Shown here: piece after piece, positions 46,117 to 54,756 of the stretch
How the letters are laid out: each line of letters begins with the position of its first letter
How positions within the stretch are numbered: position 1 is the first letter of the stretch
Origin: Lachnospiraceae bacterium
GTDB taxonomy: Bacteria > Bacillota > Clostridia > Lachnospirales > Lachnospiraceae
Length of the DNA stretch: 64,000 bases
NCBI GenBank assembly: GCA_015056815.1
Contig: SVFN01000010.1
Location: 60,580-124,579 of the forward strand
Direction: 5' to 3'
Position numbers and translations under genes: made by a program
Notes under the pieces: generated by a model
Database searches by the model: none
Seen by the model: the letters and a program-made list of their open reading frames with translations, nothing else
What the model was told of the DNA's origin: nothing

Positions 46117-47928
46117 TTATACAAACAATGCTTCAAACTCATCTCTGGTGATGCGTTCCTTCTGTAACAGAAGGGCTGCGCATTTATGAAGGACCGCTTC
46201 GTTCTCCAGAATGATCTCTTTCGCTTTCTGATAGCAGTCATCGATGATGACTTTGACTTCTCGGTCAATCTCTGCTGCGATGGCCTCGCTGTGATTGCGG
46301 GTATGCGCCAAATCACGTCCGATAAAGACTTCATCATTGTTCTCATCATCATAATTGATCACGCCGATATTCTCCGACATACCGAATCTCGTCACCATCT
46401 GTCTGGCCTCTCTGGTCGCTTTCTTGATATCGCTGGAGGCGCCTGTCGTAATATCGTCAAAGATGATCTCCTCTGCGATACGGCCTCCCAGGGATACCAT
46501 GATATCCTCCAGCATCCGCCCTTTCGTCCAGAACATATCATCATTCTCCGGAAGCGGCATGGTATAACCCGCAGCACCTTCCCCCGTCGGAATGATGGAT
46601 ACGGTATAGACCGGATTCATATGGGGCAGTACATGGAACAGGATCGCATGCCCCGCCTCATGGTAAGCTGTGATCCGTTTCTCCTCGTCAGAAATCACAT
46701 GGCTCTTTTTCTCTGTGCCGATCCCGACCTTGATAAATGCTTTCTTGATATCCTCCATACGGATATAGGCTCTGTCATTGCGGGCAGCCACGATGGCTCC
46801 CTCATTCAGAAGGTTCTCCAGATCCGCCCCCGTAAAGCCTGCAGTGGTCTGCGCGATCTGTTTCAGATCCACATCATCACCGAGAGGTTTATTCTTGGCA
46901 TGTACCTTCAGAATATCCTCGCGTCCGCCGATGTCCGGTCTGCTCACCGCGATCTTGCGGTCAAAACGCCCGGGGCGTAAGATTGCCGGATCCAGAATAT
47001 CCACGCGATTGGTCGCCGCCATCACGATGATCCCTTCGTTTACCCCAAAGCCGTCCATCTCCACCAGAAGCTGGTTCAGTGTCTGCTCACGCTCGTCATG
47101 GCCACCGCCCATGCCGGTACCACGGCGTCTTGCCACCGCATCGATCTCATCGATAAAGATAATGCAGGGGTGATTCTTTTTGGCCTCCTCGAACAGATCC
47201 CGGACACGCGAAGCGCCCACTCCGACAAACATCTCCACAAAATCCGAACCGGAGATGGAAAAAAACGGAACATCTGCTTCCCCTGCGATTGCCTTCGCAA
47301 GTAACGTCTTACCGGTACCGGGAGGTCCCTCTAAGAGTACTCCTTTGGGAATACGTGCCCCTACTGCCGTGAATTTCGCGGGATTTTTCAGAAATTCCAC
47401 GATTTCCTCCAGTTCTTCCTTCTCCTCTTTCAGTCCGGCCACATCCGTAAACTTCTTCTGGTTCTCGTCTCCCATGGTCAGTCTGGCACGGCTCTTACCG
47501 AAATTCATCATTTTGTTGCCGCCACCGCCGCCTGCTGCCTGTCCGTTCAGGAATATGATAAAGAAAAGAAGCATGACTCCCATGATGACCACCGGAAGGA
47601 TATCTGTGATAAACCAGTTCTTCACCGGCACATTCCCCATGGTATAGTCAATATTCTTCTCCTGTAAACGTTTCTCCACCTGTGAGACATCGGAAACATA
47701 TAAGGAAACCGATGTGCCGTCCTGCAGATAAAACTTCACCGTTCCGGTGGGTACCTCCGCGTTCTGGCTGATATGCGCCATCTCGATGTTTCCGTCTTTG
47801 TAATCTTTTTCGAACATCGACCATGTGTAGCTGATCGTATCCTTCTTCTGCATGGAAGCCCACACCATCAGAACGATCAGTAAAAGCATCAGCACAAAGT
47901 AGATGTTCCATCCCTTCGATCTGTTCAA
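46117..47928 (-). CDS. ftsH: ATP-dependent zinc metalloprotease FtsH
   Basis: The 603-residue membrane protease degrades membrane and regulatory proteins. Two N-terminal transmembrane helices (about 8-26 and 107-127) flank a short extracytoplasmic domain. A glycine run precedes the AAA+ module: Walker [17 protein letters not shown], pore loop [15 protein letters not shown], Walker [16 protein letters not shown], and second-region-of-homology RPGRFDRKI. The zinc site is [13 protein letters not shown]. The start is TTG, seven bases after AAGGAG. It closes the tilS-hpt-ftsH run typical of Firmicutes. Confidence 0.97.
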   Translation of the reverse strand: MNRSKGWNIYFVLMLLLIVLMVWASMQKKDTISYTWSMFEKDYKDGNIEMAHISQNAEVPTGTVKFYLQDGTSVSLYVSDVSQVEKRLQEKNIDYTMGNVPVKNWFITDILPVVIMGVMLLFFIIFLNGQAAGGGGGNKMMNFGKSRARLTMGDENQKKFTDVAGLKEEKEELEEIVEFLKNPAKFTAVGARIPKGVLLEGPPGTGKTLLAKAIAGEADVPFFSISGSDFVEMFVGVGASRVRDLFEEAKKNHPCIIFIDEIDAVARRRGTGMGGGHDEREQTLNQLLVEMDGFGVNEGIIVMAATNRVDILDPAILRPGRFDRKIAVSRPDIGGREDILKVHAKNKPLGDDVDLKQIAQTTAGFTGADLENLLNEGAIVAARNDRAYIRMEDIKKAFIKVGIGTEKKSHVISDEEKRITAYHEAGHAILFHVLPHMNPVYTVSIIPTGEGAAGYTMPLPENDDMFWTKGRMLEDIMVSLGGRIAEEIIFDDITTGASSDIKKATREARQMVTRFGMSENIGVINYDDENNDEVFIGRDLAHTRNHSEAIAAEIDREVKVIIDDCYQKAKEIILENEAVLHKCAALLLQKERITRDEFEALFV

Positions 47929-47973
47929 AACTAGCTCCTTTCCCGTCTTACCTGCAGGTCAGATAATTCCCCG

Positions 47974-48507
47974 TTATGATTCTTCCTCAAGCTCCACGAC
48001 TCCGATATACGGAAGGTTGCGGTATCTCTGATCATAGTCAAGACCATACCCGACCACGAATTTGTCCGGAATCTCAAATCCTGTATAATCAACATGCACA
48101 TCCACCACTCTGCGCTCCGGCTTGTCAAGAAGCGTACAAAGTGTCATGCTCTTTGGTCCTCTCTTGCGGATCATTTCAAGCAGGTAGCTTAAGGTACGTC
48201 CGGAATCAATGATATCCTCCACCACGATCACGTTTTTGTCGTTGACCGGATCATCCAGATCTTTTACGATCTTAACCACACCGCTGGATTTGGTCTCGGA
48301 TCCGTAGCTGGATACCTGCATGAAATCCAGGGTGACCGGAACTGTGATACGTTTTGCCAGCTCACACATAAAGAAACTTCCGCCTCTGAGTACACAGATC
48401 AGATGAACCTCCTGTCCCTCAAACTCTTTGCTGATCTGCTCGCCGATCTCCTGGATCCTTTTGTCAACATCCTCTTCTGAAATAAGTACACTGATCTTCT
48501 CTGCCAT
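47974..48507 (-). CDS. hpt: Hypoxanthine phosphoribosyltransferase
   Basis: The 177-residue type I phosphoribosyltransferase converts hypoxanthine (and guanine) plus PRPP into IMP or GMP. VIVVEDIIDSGRTLSYLLE is the PRPP-binding loop, and KFVVGYGLDYDQRYRNLPY the C-terminal base-binding segment. Its start overlaps the 3' end of tilS by 44 bases, so they are translationally coupled, as in many Firmicutes. Confidence 0.96.
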   Translation of the reverse strand: MAEKISVLISEEDVDKRIQEIGEQISKEFEGQEVHLICVLRGGSFFMCELAKRITVPVTLDFMQVSSYGSETKSSGVVKIVKDLDDPVNDKNVIVVEDIIDSGRTLSYLLEMIRKRGPKSMTLCTLLDKPERRVVDVHVDYTGFEIPDKFVVGYGLDYDQRYRNLPYIGVVELEEES

Positions 48508-49957
48508 CTGTTTTTCCTCCTGATATAGTGATTTCCAATATTCTCTGTGTGTCTTGTGTTACCTTAAAGTAGCTGCTGATCCGGTAGCCCGTCATCCACA
48601 GCACATGGTCTTTTTGTGTTATCAACAAGATGTCATCCCGTCTGTCTCTCGGAATCTTATGATTGATCATATAAGCCTTGACCGTCTGGCGTCCGGTATC
48701 ATCTATATAAAAGAAATCCCCGCTTTTGCGCGTCCGAACCGTCAGATGCCCGTTTATTTTATCATAATCAAACCATTTCGTATATGTTTTTTGCTCAATA
48801 ACCGAAGTTTTTTTGTAAGGAAAGGTTCGTACTGCCAGAATACTGCCGCTTTTCATGCAAAACTCCTGCCCCGCTTCATCGATCCCATGCGGATCAAATT
48901 CCAGGGGTTCCAACACGTTTTCCTTCTTATGAGCCTCCGGCAGATACAGCCGCACACCGTCATAGGTACGCTCTGCCAGCATTCCATATACCAGATTCCT
49001 CCTGCGCCCCGTCTTAAGTCCGAACAGTCCAAGCACCTGCCCGATATGCACTGCCCCGATGTCCTTACGGCTCCCCGCCAGTTGCGCGAGTGCCCGGTGG
49101 ATCACCGTCTTTTGCAGATACGGATGAATCTGCAAAACAGAATCCAGAATTAGTATATCCCCATTCTGACCGTTTTGATACCGCAAATGTTCCCGACACT
49201 GTCTGAGTGTCTCGTTCGCCAGAAAGTCCGAGGCTTCCAGACAGATTTCTGCCGTTTTCGCAATATGCTCCACAGATCCTTTACAGATCTTTTGTTCCAG
49301 CACCGGCAGGATCTCATGGCGCATGATATTACGTCGGTAGACCAATTCTTCATTCGTCTCATCCGTCACATAGGTAATCTGCCTTCTCTGCAAAAACGCC
49401 TCGATCTCGGCACGGTTTACGCACAAAAGCGGATGTATGATATCCCCTCTGACCGGCCGTATTCCGACAAGACCGTCCAGCCCGCAGCCTCTGCTCAAAT
49501 GAAACAAAACCGTCTCTGCCTGATCCGTCTTATGATGGGCAAGCGCGATCTTATCTGCCGAAAGCTCCTTCTTTTTCTCCCCAAAAGCATTGAATCTGAC
49601 GATCCGCCCCGCTTCCTCCACCGTGAGCCCTTCCTTTTTTGCAAACGCCTCCACATCAGCGCTCACCGCATAGAACGCAAGATCCAGATCCTCACAGAGT
49701 TTTTTCACAAAAAGCTCGTCCCGTTTCGCGCTTTCCCTGATCTGATGATTGACATGCACTACGCTCAGCCGAAGATCGAGTGTGCCGCAAAGATCATATA
49801 ATAAAAAGAGGAGACAAACTGAGTCTGCCCCTCCCGATACTCCCACGATCACATGCTCATGAGGCTCCAGCATATGAAATTGTTTTATAAAATCACGTAC
49901 TTTCGTTTCCACCCCTTTACTATATCCTGTTTGAGGCAAAAAATCAAGGTACTGCAC
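48464..49957 (-). CDS. tilS: tRNA(Ile)-lysidine synthetase
   Basis: The 497-residue protein has the N-type ATP pyrophosphatase loop VGVSGGADSVCLLFLLYD, the RESAKRDELFVKKL region, and a central and C-terminal lysidine-synthase domain (DFFYIDDTGRQTVKAYMINH). It attaches lysine to C34 of tRNA-Ile(CAU) so that it reads AUA. The annotated start is a GTG with GGGGGAG upstream, overlapping the phosphatase gene by 14 bases; a second in-frame GTG at 49912 is possible and would remove 15 residues. Both 5' and 3' overlaps indicate an operon. Confidence 0.94.
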   Translation of the reverse strand: MQYLDFLPQTGYSKGVETKVRDFIKQFHMLEPHEHVIVGVSGGADSVCLLFLLYDLCGTLDLRLSVVHVNHQIRESAKRDELFVKKLCEDLDLAFYAVSADVEAFAKKEGLTVEEAGRIVRFNAFGEKKKELSADKIALAHHKTDQAETVLFHLSRGCGLDGLVGIRPVRGDIIHPLLCVNRAEIEAFLQRRQITYVTDETNEELVYRRNIMRHEILPVLEQKICKGSVEHIAKTAEICLEASDFLANETLRQCREHLRYQNGQNGDILILDSVLQIHPYLQKTVIHRALAQLAGSRKDIGAVHIGQVLGLFGLKTGRRRNLVYGMLAERTYDGVRLYLPEAHKKENVLEPLEFDPHGIDEAGQEFCMKSGSILAVRTFPYKKTSVIEQKTYTKWFDYDKINGHLTVRTRKSGDFFYIDDTGRQTVKAYMINHKIPRDRRDDILLITQKDHVLWMTGYRISSYFKVTQDTQRILEITISGGKTDGREDQCTYFRRGC

Positions 49958-51134
49958 AGATCTCCCCCACGATCACTGTCATATCGTCCCTGATCCTGCC
50001 TCCGCTTCTTTGGATCGCCTCTGTCAGAATTACCCCGGCCAAATCCTCCGTCTGTTCCTCTTGTGTGTTTTCCAGAAAATGACAAAGCGCATCTTTTTTT
50101 GTTTCCTTCTCTTCAAAACCTTCCATCACACCATCCGTCACCATCACGATCCGGTCGCCTTCATCAAAATAAAACGCTTTCTTCCTTCCCTGTTCCCCCT
50201 GCATCACGCCAAGCGGCAGACTCTGAAGCGCAAGTTTTGTCACATAATTTCCGCTTTTGAGATAAGTCGGCGCCGCTGCACACTTTACCGCCAGTCCGTC
50301 TCCGTTAAACAACTGCAAACGGCACAGATCCAAAGAAGCGGTCCTTTCTCCTCCCGCCCGCAAAAGGAGAACGTCATTGACCTGTCGGATCACATCCTGC
50401 AGAGAAAATCCCGCTTCCGACAGCTTGTCCGCAAACTCCGTCACATACGCACTGTCCTCACAGGCTTCCCTGCCGGATCCCATACCGTCTGACAGCCAGA
50501 TGCCGCAGGTGCCGTCCGGATATTCCTGTACCAGATAATTGTCTCCGGACTCTTTCTCTCCTTCCTTCGTGGCTCTTGCCACTTTGTAGGAGATCCGGTA
50601 TCCAAGCTTCTGTCTGCATACGACATAAACCGGTTCGTCATGGATATAGCTGACTCCTTCTCTGTCCGCCTCCATGGGTCTGTGTACGATGGTGGAAATA
50701 TAGTCTGCCAGCTCCATGGCCGAAAAATAGTCTCCCGTCTTTGCATGGGCATAAACCCCTACTTCCATGCGCCCGTTCGGATATTCCTTCACATATAGCT
50801 CATCCACATACAGATCATTTTCTCTCAGTCGTTTCCATAACTGTTTACGGTATTTCTCCAACAGAGGAGACACCTGCTCAGACCGTAATGCCATCTGTTT
50901 TAAAAAAAGAGACATATCCTTCATCTGTTCCCCCAGAACCCGTCCGTTTCGCGCCTTCTGCCTGTCCTGCCACAACTGTTCCCTGTCCGGATAAAAGCGT
51001 ACCTCATTCTCGCTGCCTTTATAATAATCTGCGATCTCATCCAGGATCTGTGCATAAAACAAAAGCTGCTTCTGCCCATAGTGGGATAAAAACCGCTCTT
51101 TTTTCTCCATCACCTTTTCCTCTGCCCTGCGCAT
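49944..51134 (-). CDS. SpoIIE-family phosphatase lacking the membrane domain
   Basis: The 396-residue protein starts after a strong GGGAGG site. Residues 1-190 correspond to the SpoIIE linker and helical regulatory region, and about 190-396 to the PP2C domain. Metal-binding motifs are intact: GIWLSDGMGSGREA, IVMVTDGVMEGF and RDDMTVIVGEI. Gene order (divIC upstream, tilS-hpt-ftsH downstream) is exactly where spoIIE lies in Bacillus and Clostridia. Canonical SpoIIE has about 800 residues with ten N-terminal transmembrane helices, all absent here. It may dephosphorylate SpoIIAA from the cytosol; activity and localisation are inference. Confidence 0.85.
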   Translation of the reverse strand: MRRAEEKVMEKKERFLSHYGQKQLLFYAQILDEIADYYKGSENEVRFYPDREQLWQDRQKARNGRVLGEQMKDMSLFLKQMALRSEQVSPLLEKYRKQLWKRLRENDLYVDELYVKEYPNGRMEVGVYAHAKTGDYFSAMELADYISTIVHRPMEADREGVSYIHDEPVYVVCRQKLGYRISYKVARATKEGEKESGDNYLVQEYPDGTCGIWLSDGMGSGREACEDSAYVTEFADKLSEAGFSLQDVIRQVNDVLLLRAGGERTASLDLCRLQLFNGDGLAVKCAAAPTYLKSGNYVTKLALQSLPLGVMQGEQGRKKAFYFDEGDRIVMVTDGVMEGFEEKETKKDALCHFLENTQEEQTEDLAGVILTEAIQRSGGRIRDDMTVIVGEICAVP

Positions 51135-51280
51135 GGTATTTCCTCCCTGTTATGATTTCATCATGATTGCCCTTTTCATATGAATCCCATTATACTCTTT
51201 TTTCCCGGCTTATTTTGTCAAAGGGAGATGTCGAATCGGAAGATATAAAAAAAGAGACAAAACCACAATGAACCGTAGTC

Positions 51281-51583
51281 TTATCTCTTTATCTTGAAAA
51301 TGATCTCGTCCGGATGAACCAATCCCAGTTTCTCCTTGGCGACCTCTTCTATGTATGCATTTGTCTGTGTATATCTGCGGAGCTCCTCTAACTCTTCGGT
51401 ACGTTTCTCTTCTGCTGCCTTCTGCTCTTCCAGCTCCGTGATCTTCGCCTGGTAAACATCCTGTTTCGCTTTCAGCCTGAAACTGCCAAAAGAAACCGTT
51501 GCGATGATCATCAAAACCACGAATCCCACCAAAGCCATACCGAATCTGTTCTGCCGCCGCGTCTTAAAGGTTCTGCGAGTCAT
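51281..51583 (-). CDS. divIC: Septum formation initiator, DivIC/FtsB family
   Basis: The 100-residue protein has a short basic cytosolic N terminus, one transmembrane helix (MALVGFVVLMIIATVSFGSF), an extracytoplasmic coiled coil (YQAKITELEEQKAAEEKRTE) and the conserved C-terminal block YIEEVAKEKLGLVHPDEIIF. DivIC forms the division complex with FtsL and DivIB. It overlaps yabQ by 20 bases in the standard yabP-yabQ-divIC order. Confidence 0.92.
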   Translation of the reverse strand: MTRRTFKTRRQNRFGMALVGFVVLMIIATVSFGSFRLKAKQDVYQAKITELEEQKAAEEKRTEELEELRRYTQTNAYIEEVAKEKLGLVHPDEIIFKIKR

Positions 51584-52037
51584 AATTCTTCTCCATATCC
51601 CGATTGCGACTGATACGTTTTATTATGTTTAGTTTAACCAAATCTTTCAACTTCGTCAACTTTTTTTTAAGCAGAATCAACGGAGAAAGCAGCCAAAGAA
51701 GCACTTTTCCAACTACATCTAGTGCCTTATTTATGACAGTTGACATAAGTTCCACAAGATGTTCTCCAAAAATTTTTTTATAGATTCTGATCCCGATAAG
51801 CACCCCTGCAGCAGAATACCAGCGGAACACTCCATCATTCATATCGTACAGGCAGAAAAACATAAGAAACAGTGTTACCAGCCAGAATAGCAGATCCTCC
51901 AACGCCACCATCCCTTTATGATGCGGTATGACTCTACGTATGATCCGAACCCCATCATAAATAACCGACAGCAGTACCCCTATCGTTACCGAGGAGAGAA
52001 GGAAACGGATCTCTGCCAAGATCTGCGCACTCATCAT
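51564..52037 (-). CDS. yabQ: Spore cortex biosynthesis protein YabQ
   Basis: The 157-residue integral membrane protein has at least three hydrophobic helices (EIRFLLSSVTIGVLLSVIYD, LEDLLFWLVTLFLMFFCLYD and FRWYSAAGVLIGIRIY). It matches YabQ in length, start and position between yabP and divIC. In Bacillus YabQ is made in the mother cell and is needed for cortex assembly. Its start overlaps the yabP stop (ATGA). Confidence 0.92.
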   Translation of the reverse strand: MMSAQILAEIRFLLSSVTIGVLLSVIYDGVRIIRRVIPHHKGMVALEDLLFWLVTLFLMFFCLYDMNDGVFRWYSAAGVLIGIRIYKKIFGEHLVELMSTVINKALDVVGKVLLWLLSPLILLKKKLTKLKDLVKLNIIKRISRNRDMEKNYDSQNL

Positions 52038-52387
52038 TTAAACAGCTTTCCCAAAAAAGATTCCCCTTTTGCCGCATAACCTGCTGTATCGGAATAGATC
52101 AGGCTGTCAATCTTCCCCTCCACATCCACTTCCCCTTTTTCCAGTGAAAGCCGGTTTACATGCAGATCATTTCCCTTGATCGTCAGCATCCCCATATCGG
52201 TTTCCAAAAGCACCACCGCCAGATCAAAAGAAATCACATCCACAACTCCCCCGATCACGCAGTTACGCCGGTTGGTCAGCATGAACTTATGTACCCTTTG
52301 CTTCGAAGGATTCCCGCCGTTTGTTGAACGAAGATCTGCCATTCTTGTATTTTTGTTCCGGACATCCGGAATATTCCATTCCTCCAT
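52034..52387 (-). CDS. yabP: Sporulation protein YabP
   Basis: The 117-residue protein begins MEEWNIPDVRNK at the ATG after AGGAGG; a longer frame is not needed. The YabP-type core is HKFMLTNRRNCVIGGVVDVI, LLETDMGMLTIKGNDLHVN and LSLEKGEVDVEGKID. YabP is a small mother-cell sporulation protein needed for proper coat or cortex formation. It is followed by yabQ with overlap and preceded by rqcP. Confidence 0.93.
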   Translation of the reverse strand: MEEWNIPDVRNKNTRMADLRSTNGGNPSKQRVHKFMLTNRRNCVIGGVVDVISFDLAVVLLETDMGMLTIKGNDLHVNRLSLEKGEVDVEGKIDSLIYSDTAGYAAKGESFLGKLFK

Positions 52388-52510
52388 AAAAAAAAGCCTC
52401 CTGTATATGATTGGACGTGATAATGTTTCACACTCCAATATATTAGCAGACTTTTCCTTTTATACCTCTTTTTTGAAATGAACCCGCGTTTCTTTTACAG
52501 CATCCCGAGC

Positions 52511-52750
52511 TTAGAGATAGCGGAACATCTCCTTCGCTTCTTCCTTGCGGACAGTCTCCTGTATGGTCAGAACCTCCGCCTTTACCTCTTTGTTCCCAAA
52601 GCTGATCGTGATCACATCGCCTATCTTCACATCTGCCGAAGCCTTCGCCACCTTATCATTGATCATGACACGTCCCGCATCACATGCTTCATTTGCGACT
52701 GTACGGCGTTTGATCAGCCTAGATACTTTTAAATACTTGTCTAATCGCAT
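52511..52750 (-). CDS. rqcP: S4-domain ribosome quality-control protein RqcP, native copy
   Basis: The 79-residue protein is essentially an S4 RNA-binding domain: MRLDKYLKVSRLIKRRTVAN, then ACDAGRVMINDKVAKASADV and KIGDVITISFG. RqcP (formerly YabO) works with RqcH in alanine tailing on stalled 50S subunits in Firmicutes. It stands in the conserved position before yabP. A second, more AT-rich copy lies 234 bases upstream. Its ribosome site is weak (GGGGTAG). Confidence 0.93.
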   Translation of the reverse strand: MRLDKYLKVSRLIKRRTVANEACDAGRVMINDKVAKASADVKIGDVITISFGNKEVKAEVLTIQETVRKEEAKEMFRYL

Positions 52751-52870
52751 AACATCTACCCCGTTTTCTTTTTACTTTATTGCACCGGGCAATCGGGTAA
52801 TACAAAAGCCTGAAAACCTAAAAATTTTTTACATTTTTTAGAAACCTCTGGAATCCTTGTATTTTCTATG

Positions 52871-52918
52871 TTTATCGAGTTTTGTATATTTATTTCAAAA
52901 TGTACAAAACTCGATAAA
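52871..52918. repeat. Perfect 16-bp inverted repeat at the island's left end
   Basis: TTTATCGAGTTTTGTA (52871-52886) and TACAAAACTCGATAAA (52903-52918) are exact reverse complements with a 16-base centre. The arm shares GAGTTTTGTA with the direct repeat at 52941 and in part with that at 63876. This is consistent with recombinase-binding arms around a crossover site. Confidence 0.7.
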
Positions 52919-52940
52919 ATACAAATCAAATGTGGAAAGA

Positions 52941-52955
52941 GTTTTGTACATTTTT
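52941..52955. other. Candidate left attachment sequence (15-bp direct repeat)
   Basis: GTTTTGTACATTTTT occurs here and at 63876-63890, between the second rqcP copy and the native rqcP. The identical 15 bases bracket an AT-rich segment that carries two tyrosine recombinases. Confidence 0.5.
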
Positions 52956-52983
52956 TGTAACAGCCAAGTAATTATTGATGAGA

Positions 52984-53226
52984 TTAAGAAATATATTCAA
53001 ATAACTCCTTTGCTTGATCCTTCTTTGTAGTATCCTGAACATCCAATACTCTAACCTTTACAGATTTCTGTCCAAACGCAATTTCAATTACATCTCCAAC
53101 TTTCACATCAACAGATGCTTTTGCGACCTTATCGTTTACCATGACACGTCCAGCATCGCAAGCTTCGTTAGCAACCGTGCGGCGCTTAATCAATCTGGAA
53201 ACTTTCAAATATTTATCTAACCTCAT
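52984..53226 (-). CDS. Second RqcP-like S4 protein, island copy
   Basis: The 80-residue S4 protein shares its first 29 residues exactly with the neighbouring native copy (MRLDKYLKVSRLIKRRTVAN, then EACDAGRVM). It differs later (KVGDVIEIAFGQKSVKVRVL). At DNA level the two are clearly diverged and this copy uses AT-rich codons like the recombinase operon. It starts after GGAGG, has its own predicted promoter and points out of the island toward the native rqcP-yabP-yabQ run. It may restore rqcP expression or drive the cluster after insertion; that role is inference. Confidence 0.92.
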   Translation of the reverse strand: MRLDKYLKVSRLIKRRTVANEACDAGRVMVNDKVAKASVDVKVGDVIEIAFGQKSVKVRVLDVQDTTKKDQAKELFEYIS

Positions 53227-53266
53227 AATATCAACCTCCTACTGTCTACGGTTGTTTCGAATTTCA

Positions 53267-53296
53267 TTTACAAACACTTGTTCCGTATGATATAAT
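53267..53296 (+). promoter_or_regulatory. Candidate promoter of the recombinase operon
   Basis: TTTACA (53267-53272), 18 bases, then an extended -10 TGaTATAAT (TATAAT at 53291-53296). It would give a 180-base leader to the first recombinase, which has its own AGGAG site before ATG. It lies within the leader of the oppositely transcribed rqcP copy. Confidence 0.45.
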
Positions 53297-53317
53297 ATTC
53301 CCAATATTTAAAGACAG

Positions 53318-53366
53318 AAAAAAAGCACCTTTTCCTTTACTTGGCGGTTTCGGATTTAGATGCTCT
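53318..53366 (-). terminator. Attenuator-like hairpin in the leader of the island rqcP
   Basis: On the minus strand AGCATCT pairs with AGGTGCT (one U-G pair) around a long loop and is followed directly by TTTTTTT. It sits between the predicted island rqcP promoter and gene, so it could attenuate it or end another transcript. Confidence 0.4.
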
Positions 53367-53396
53367 AGTTTTTTGTTGCTTTTTTCAACTGAGTAT

Positions 53397-53425
53397 ATTC
53401 TAACATATACTTGACTATTTGGCAA
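53397..53425 (-). promoter_or_regulatory. Candidate promoter of the island rqcP copy
   Basis: TTGCCA (53420-53425, minus strand), 17 bases, then extended -10 TGtTAGAAT (TAGAAT at 53397-53402). It is the best match on this strand in the divergent gap and predicts a leader of about 165 bases. Confidence 0.5.
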
Positions 53426-53475
53426 CTCTATTTTTCTGTCTTTGCCCTTATTGTCTTTATTTTTAGGAGTATGAT

Positions 53476-54756
53476 ATGCAGAAGACAGAGCGATTCTCAA
53501 CCTATAGACATACTTTTGTCTATGGCAACAATCTGATTGTAACAAAGCAGTTTATTGTCCTGAATCATGCAGATGGCACACGGACATTTACTGACTTTCA
53601 CAGGTATGTTGAAAATCCCAACAAAAAAATAAAAAAATTTAATGAAGATGGTAATAATCGTTTTATTTTTATCAATAAATTCTTAAACTATGCCTTTTTT
53701 ACCGTTGGAATATCTTCTCTTTCCGAGCTTACTATTGATATTGGCAGGAATTTTCTTAATGCCTATGGAATGCATGAACTTCCTGATGATGACGAGTATG
53801 TTCACAGAGGAAAAAGCACAGTAGAAAAGTGCGTTAAAGCTGTTCTTGATTTCTATATCAATCTCACAAACGATAAATCCTCTGGATGTAAAATTCGGTC
53901 TGCTGATTTATACAGATATGTTACTGGAAGGGATAAATACGGAAAAGCTATTAAGAAGATGATTCCGCAGTTTGATGTAAATTTTATACCATCCTCCAAA
54001 GAGCCAATTTTTAGAGATATGCCGAACAAGGCTTTTACACTTCTTTTTGACCATATAGCAATTAACCATACAGAACTTTTAGGGCTTGTCATGCATCAGG
54101 CTTTTGCGGGACTTCGCCCATCGGAAGCCTGTAATGTAAGGCGCATAGATTCTCCACTTGGCGCAGGAATAAGAATAAGGGAAGTTAACGGAAAACTTTG
54201 TGGAGTAACCATAGACCTTAGAGATGAACTAAATCTTCGCAGTGATCTGTTATCAGTTGGCAACATCAAAAAAGAACGTATAGCAAAGGTTCCTGACATT
54301 TTTCTTTCTGCATATAAGGACACATATGAGATTTATATGGCATACATGGAAAACAAACCTTATGAGGCTGAATACGGTGCATTTTCAGTAAATAAGCAAG
54401 GTAGAGCCATTACTTATGACAGCTATTACAACAAATTTAAGGAAATTATCAAGAATGAAATGATTCCTATATATCTTAACAGTAATGATAATGAACTTGT
54501 CCTTTACGGACAAACCCTTATGGAACACTCGCTTTCTCCTCATGTATTCAGGCATTGGTTTACAGTTCAACTTGTATTATCTGGTATCAATGAGCCTGGT
54601 ACTCTTATGGCTTTTCGAGGGGACACATCTCCCGAAAGCGCATTAACCTATATCAATAATAAAGGAGAACTTGAAAAGCAGTTTTCAAAGATTACGAATG
54701 AAACCTTTGATTACACTCTTTGGGCTGCTAAGAAGAAACATAATGAAGGAATTTAA
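53476..54756 (+). CDS. Tyrosine recombinase 1 of the island
   Basis: The 426-residue protein starts after AGGAG. Its C-terminal half is a tyrosine recombinase catalytic domain. Box I is QAFAGLRPSEACNVRRID (about 208-225), box II is LSPHVFRHWFTVQLVL with the HxxR motif (about 353-368), and the tyrosine is in ESALTYINNKGEL. A GH-type motif is replaced by RGD. The N-terminal half is a SAM-like DNA-binding domain. It is the first of five overlapping genes; position and size recall TnpA of Tn554-type elements. AT-rich codon use contrasts with the sporulation cluster next door. Confidence 0.9.
   Translation: MQKTERFSTYRHTFVYGNNLIVTKQFIVLNHADGTRTFTDFHRYVENPNKKIKKFNEDGNNRFIFINKFLNYAFFTVGISSLSELTIDIGRNFLNAYGMHELPDDDEYVHRGKSTVEKCVKAVLDFYINLTNDKSSGCKIRSADLYRYVTGRDKYGKAIKKMIPQFDVNFIPSSKEPIFRDMPNKAFTLLFDHIAINHTELLGLVMHQAFAGLRPSEACNVRRIDSPLGAGIRIREVNGKLCGVTIDLRDELNLRSDLLSVGNIKKERIAKVPDIFLSAYKDTYEIYMAYMENKPYEAEYGAFSVNKQGRAITYDSYYNKFKEIIKNEMIPIYLNSNDNELVLYGQTLMEHSLSPHVFRHWFTVQLVLSGINEPGTLMAFRGDTSPESALTYINNKGELEKQFSKITNETFDYTLWAAKKKHNEGI

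Noticed and set aside
46186..46980. 264-residue plus-strand frame opposite ftsH
   Set aside because: It is antisense to the FtsH protease domain and lacks any start signal or domain.
53264..53545. 93-residue minus-strand frame between rqcP2 and the first recombinase
   Set aside because: It overlaps the recombinase start and both predicted promoters, with no ribosome site.
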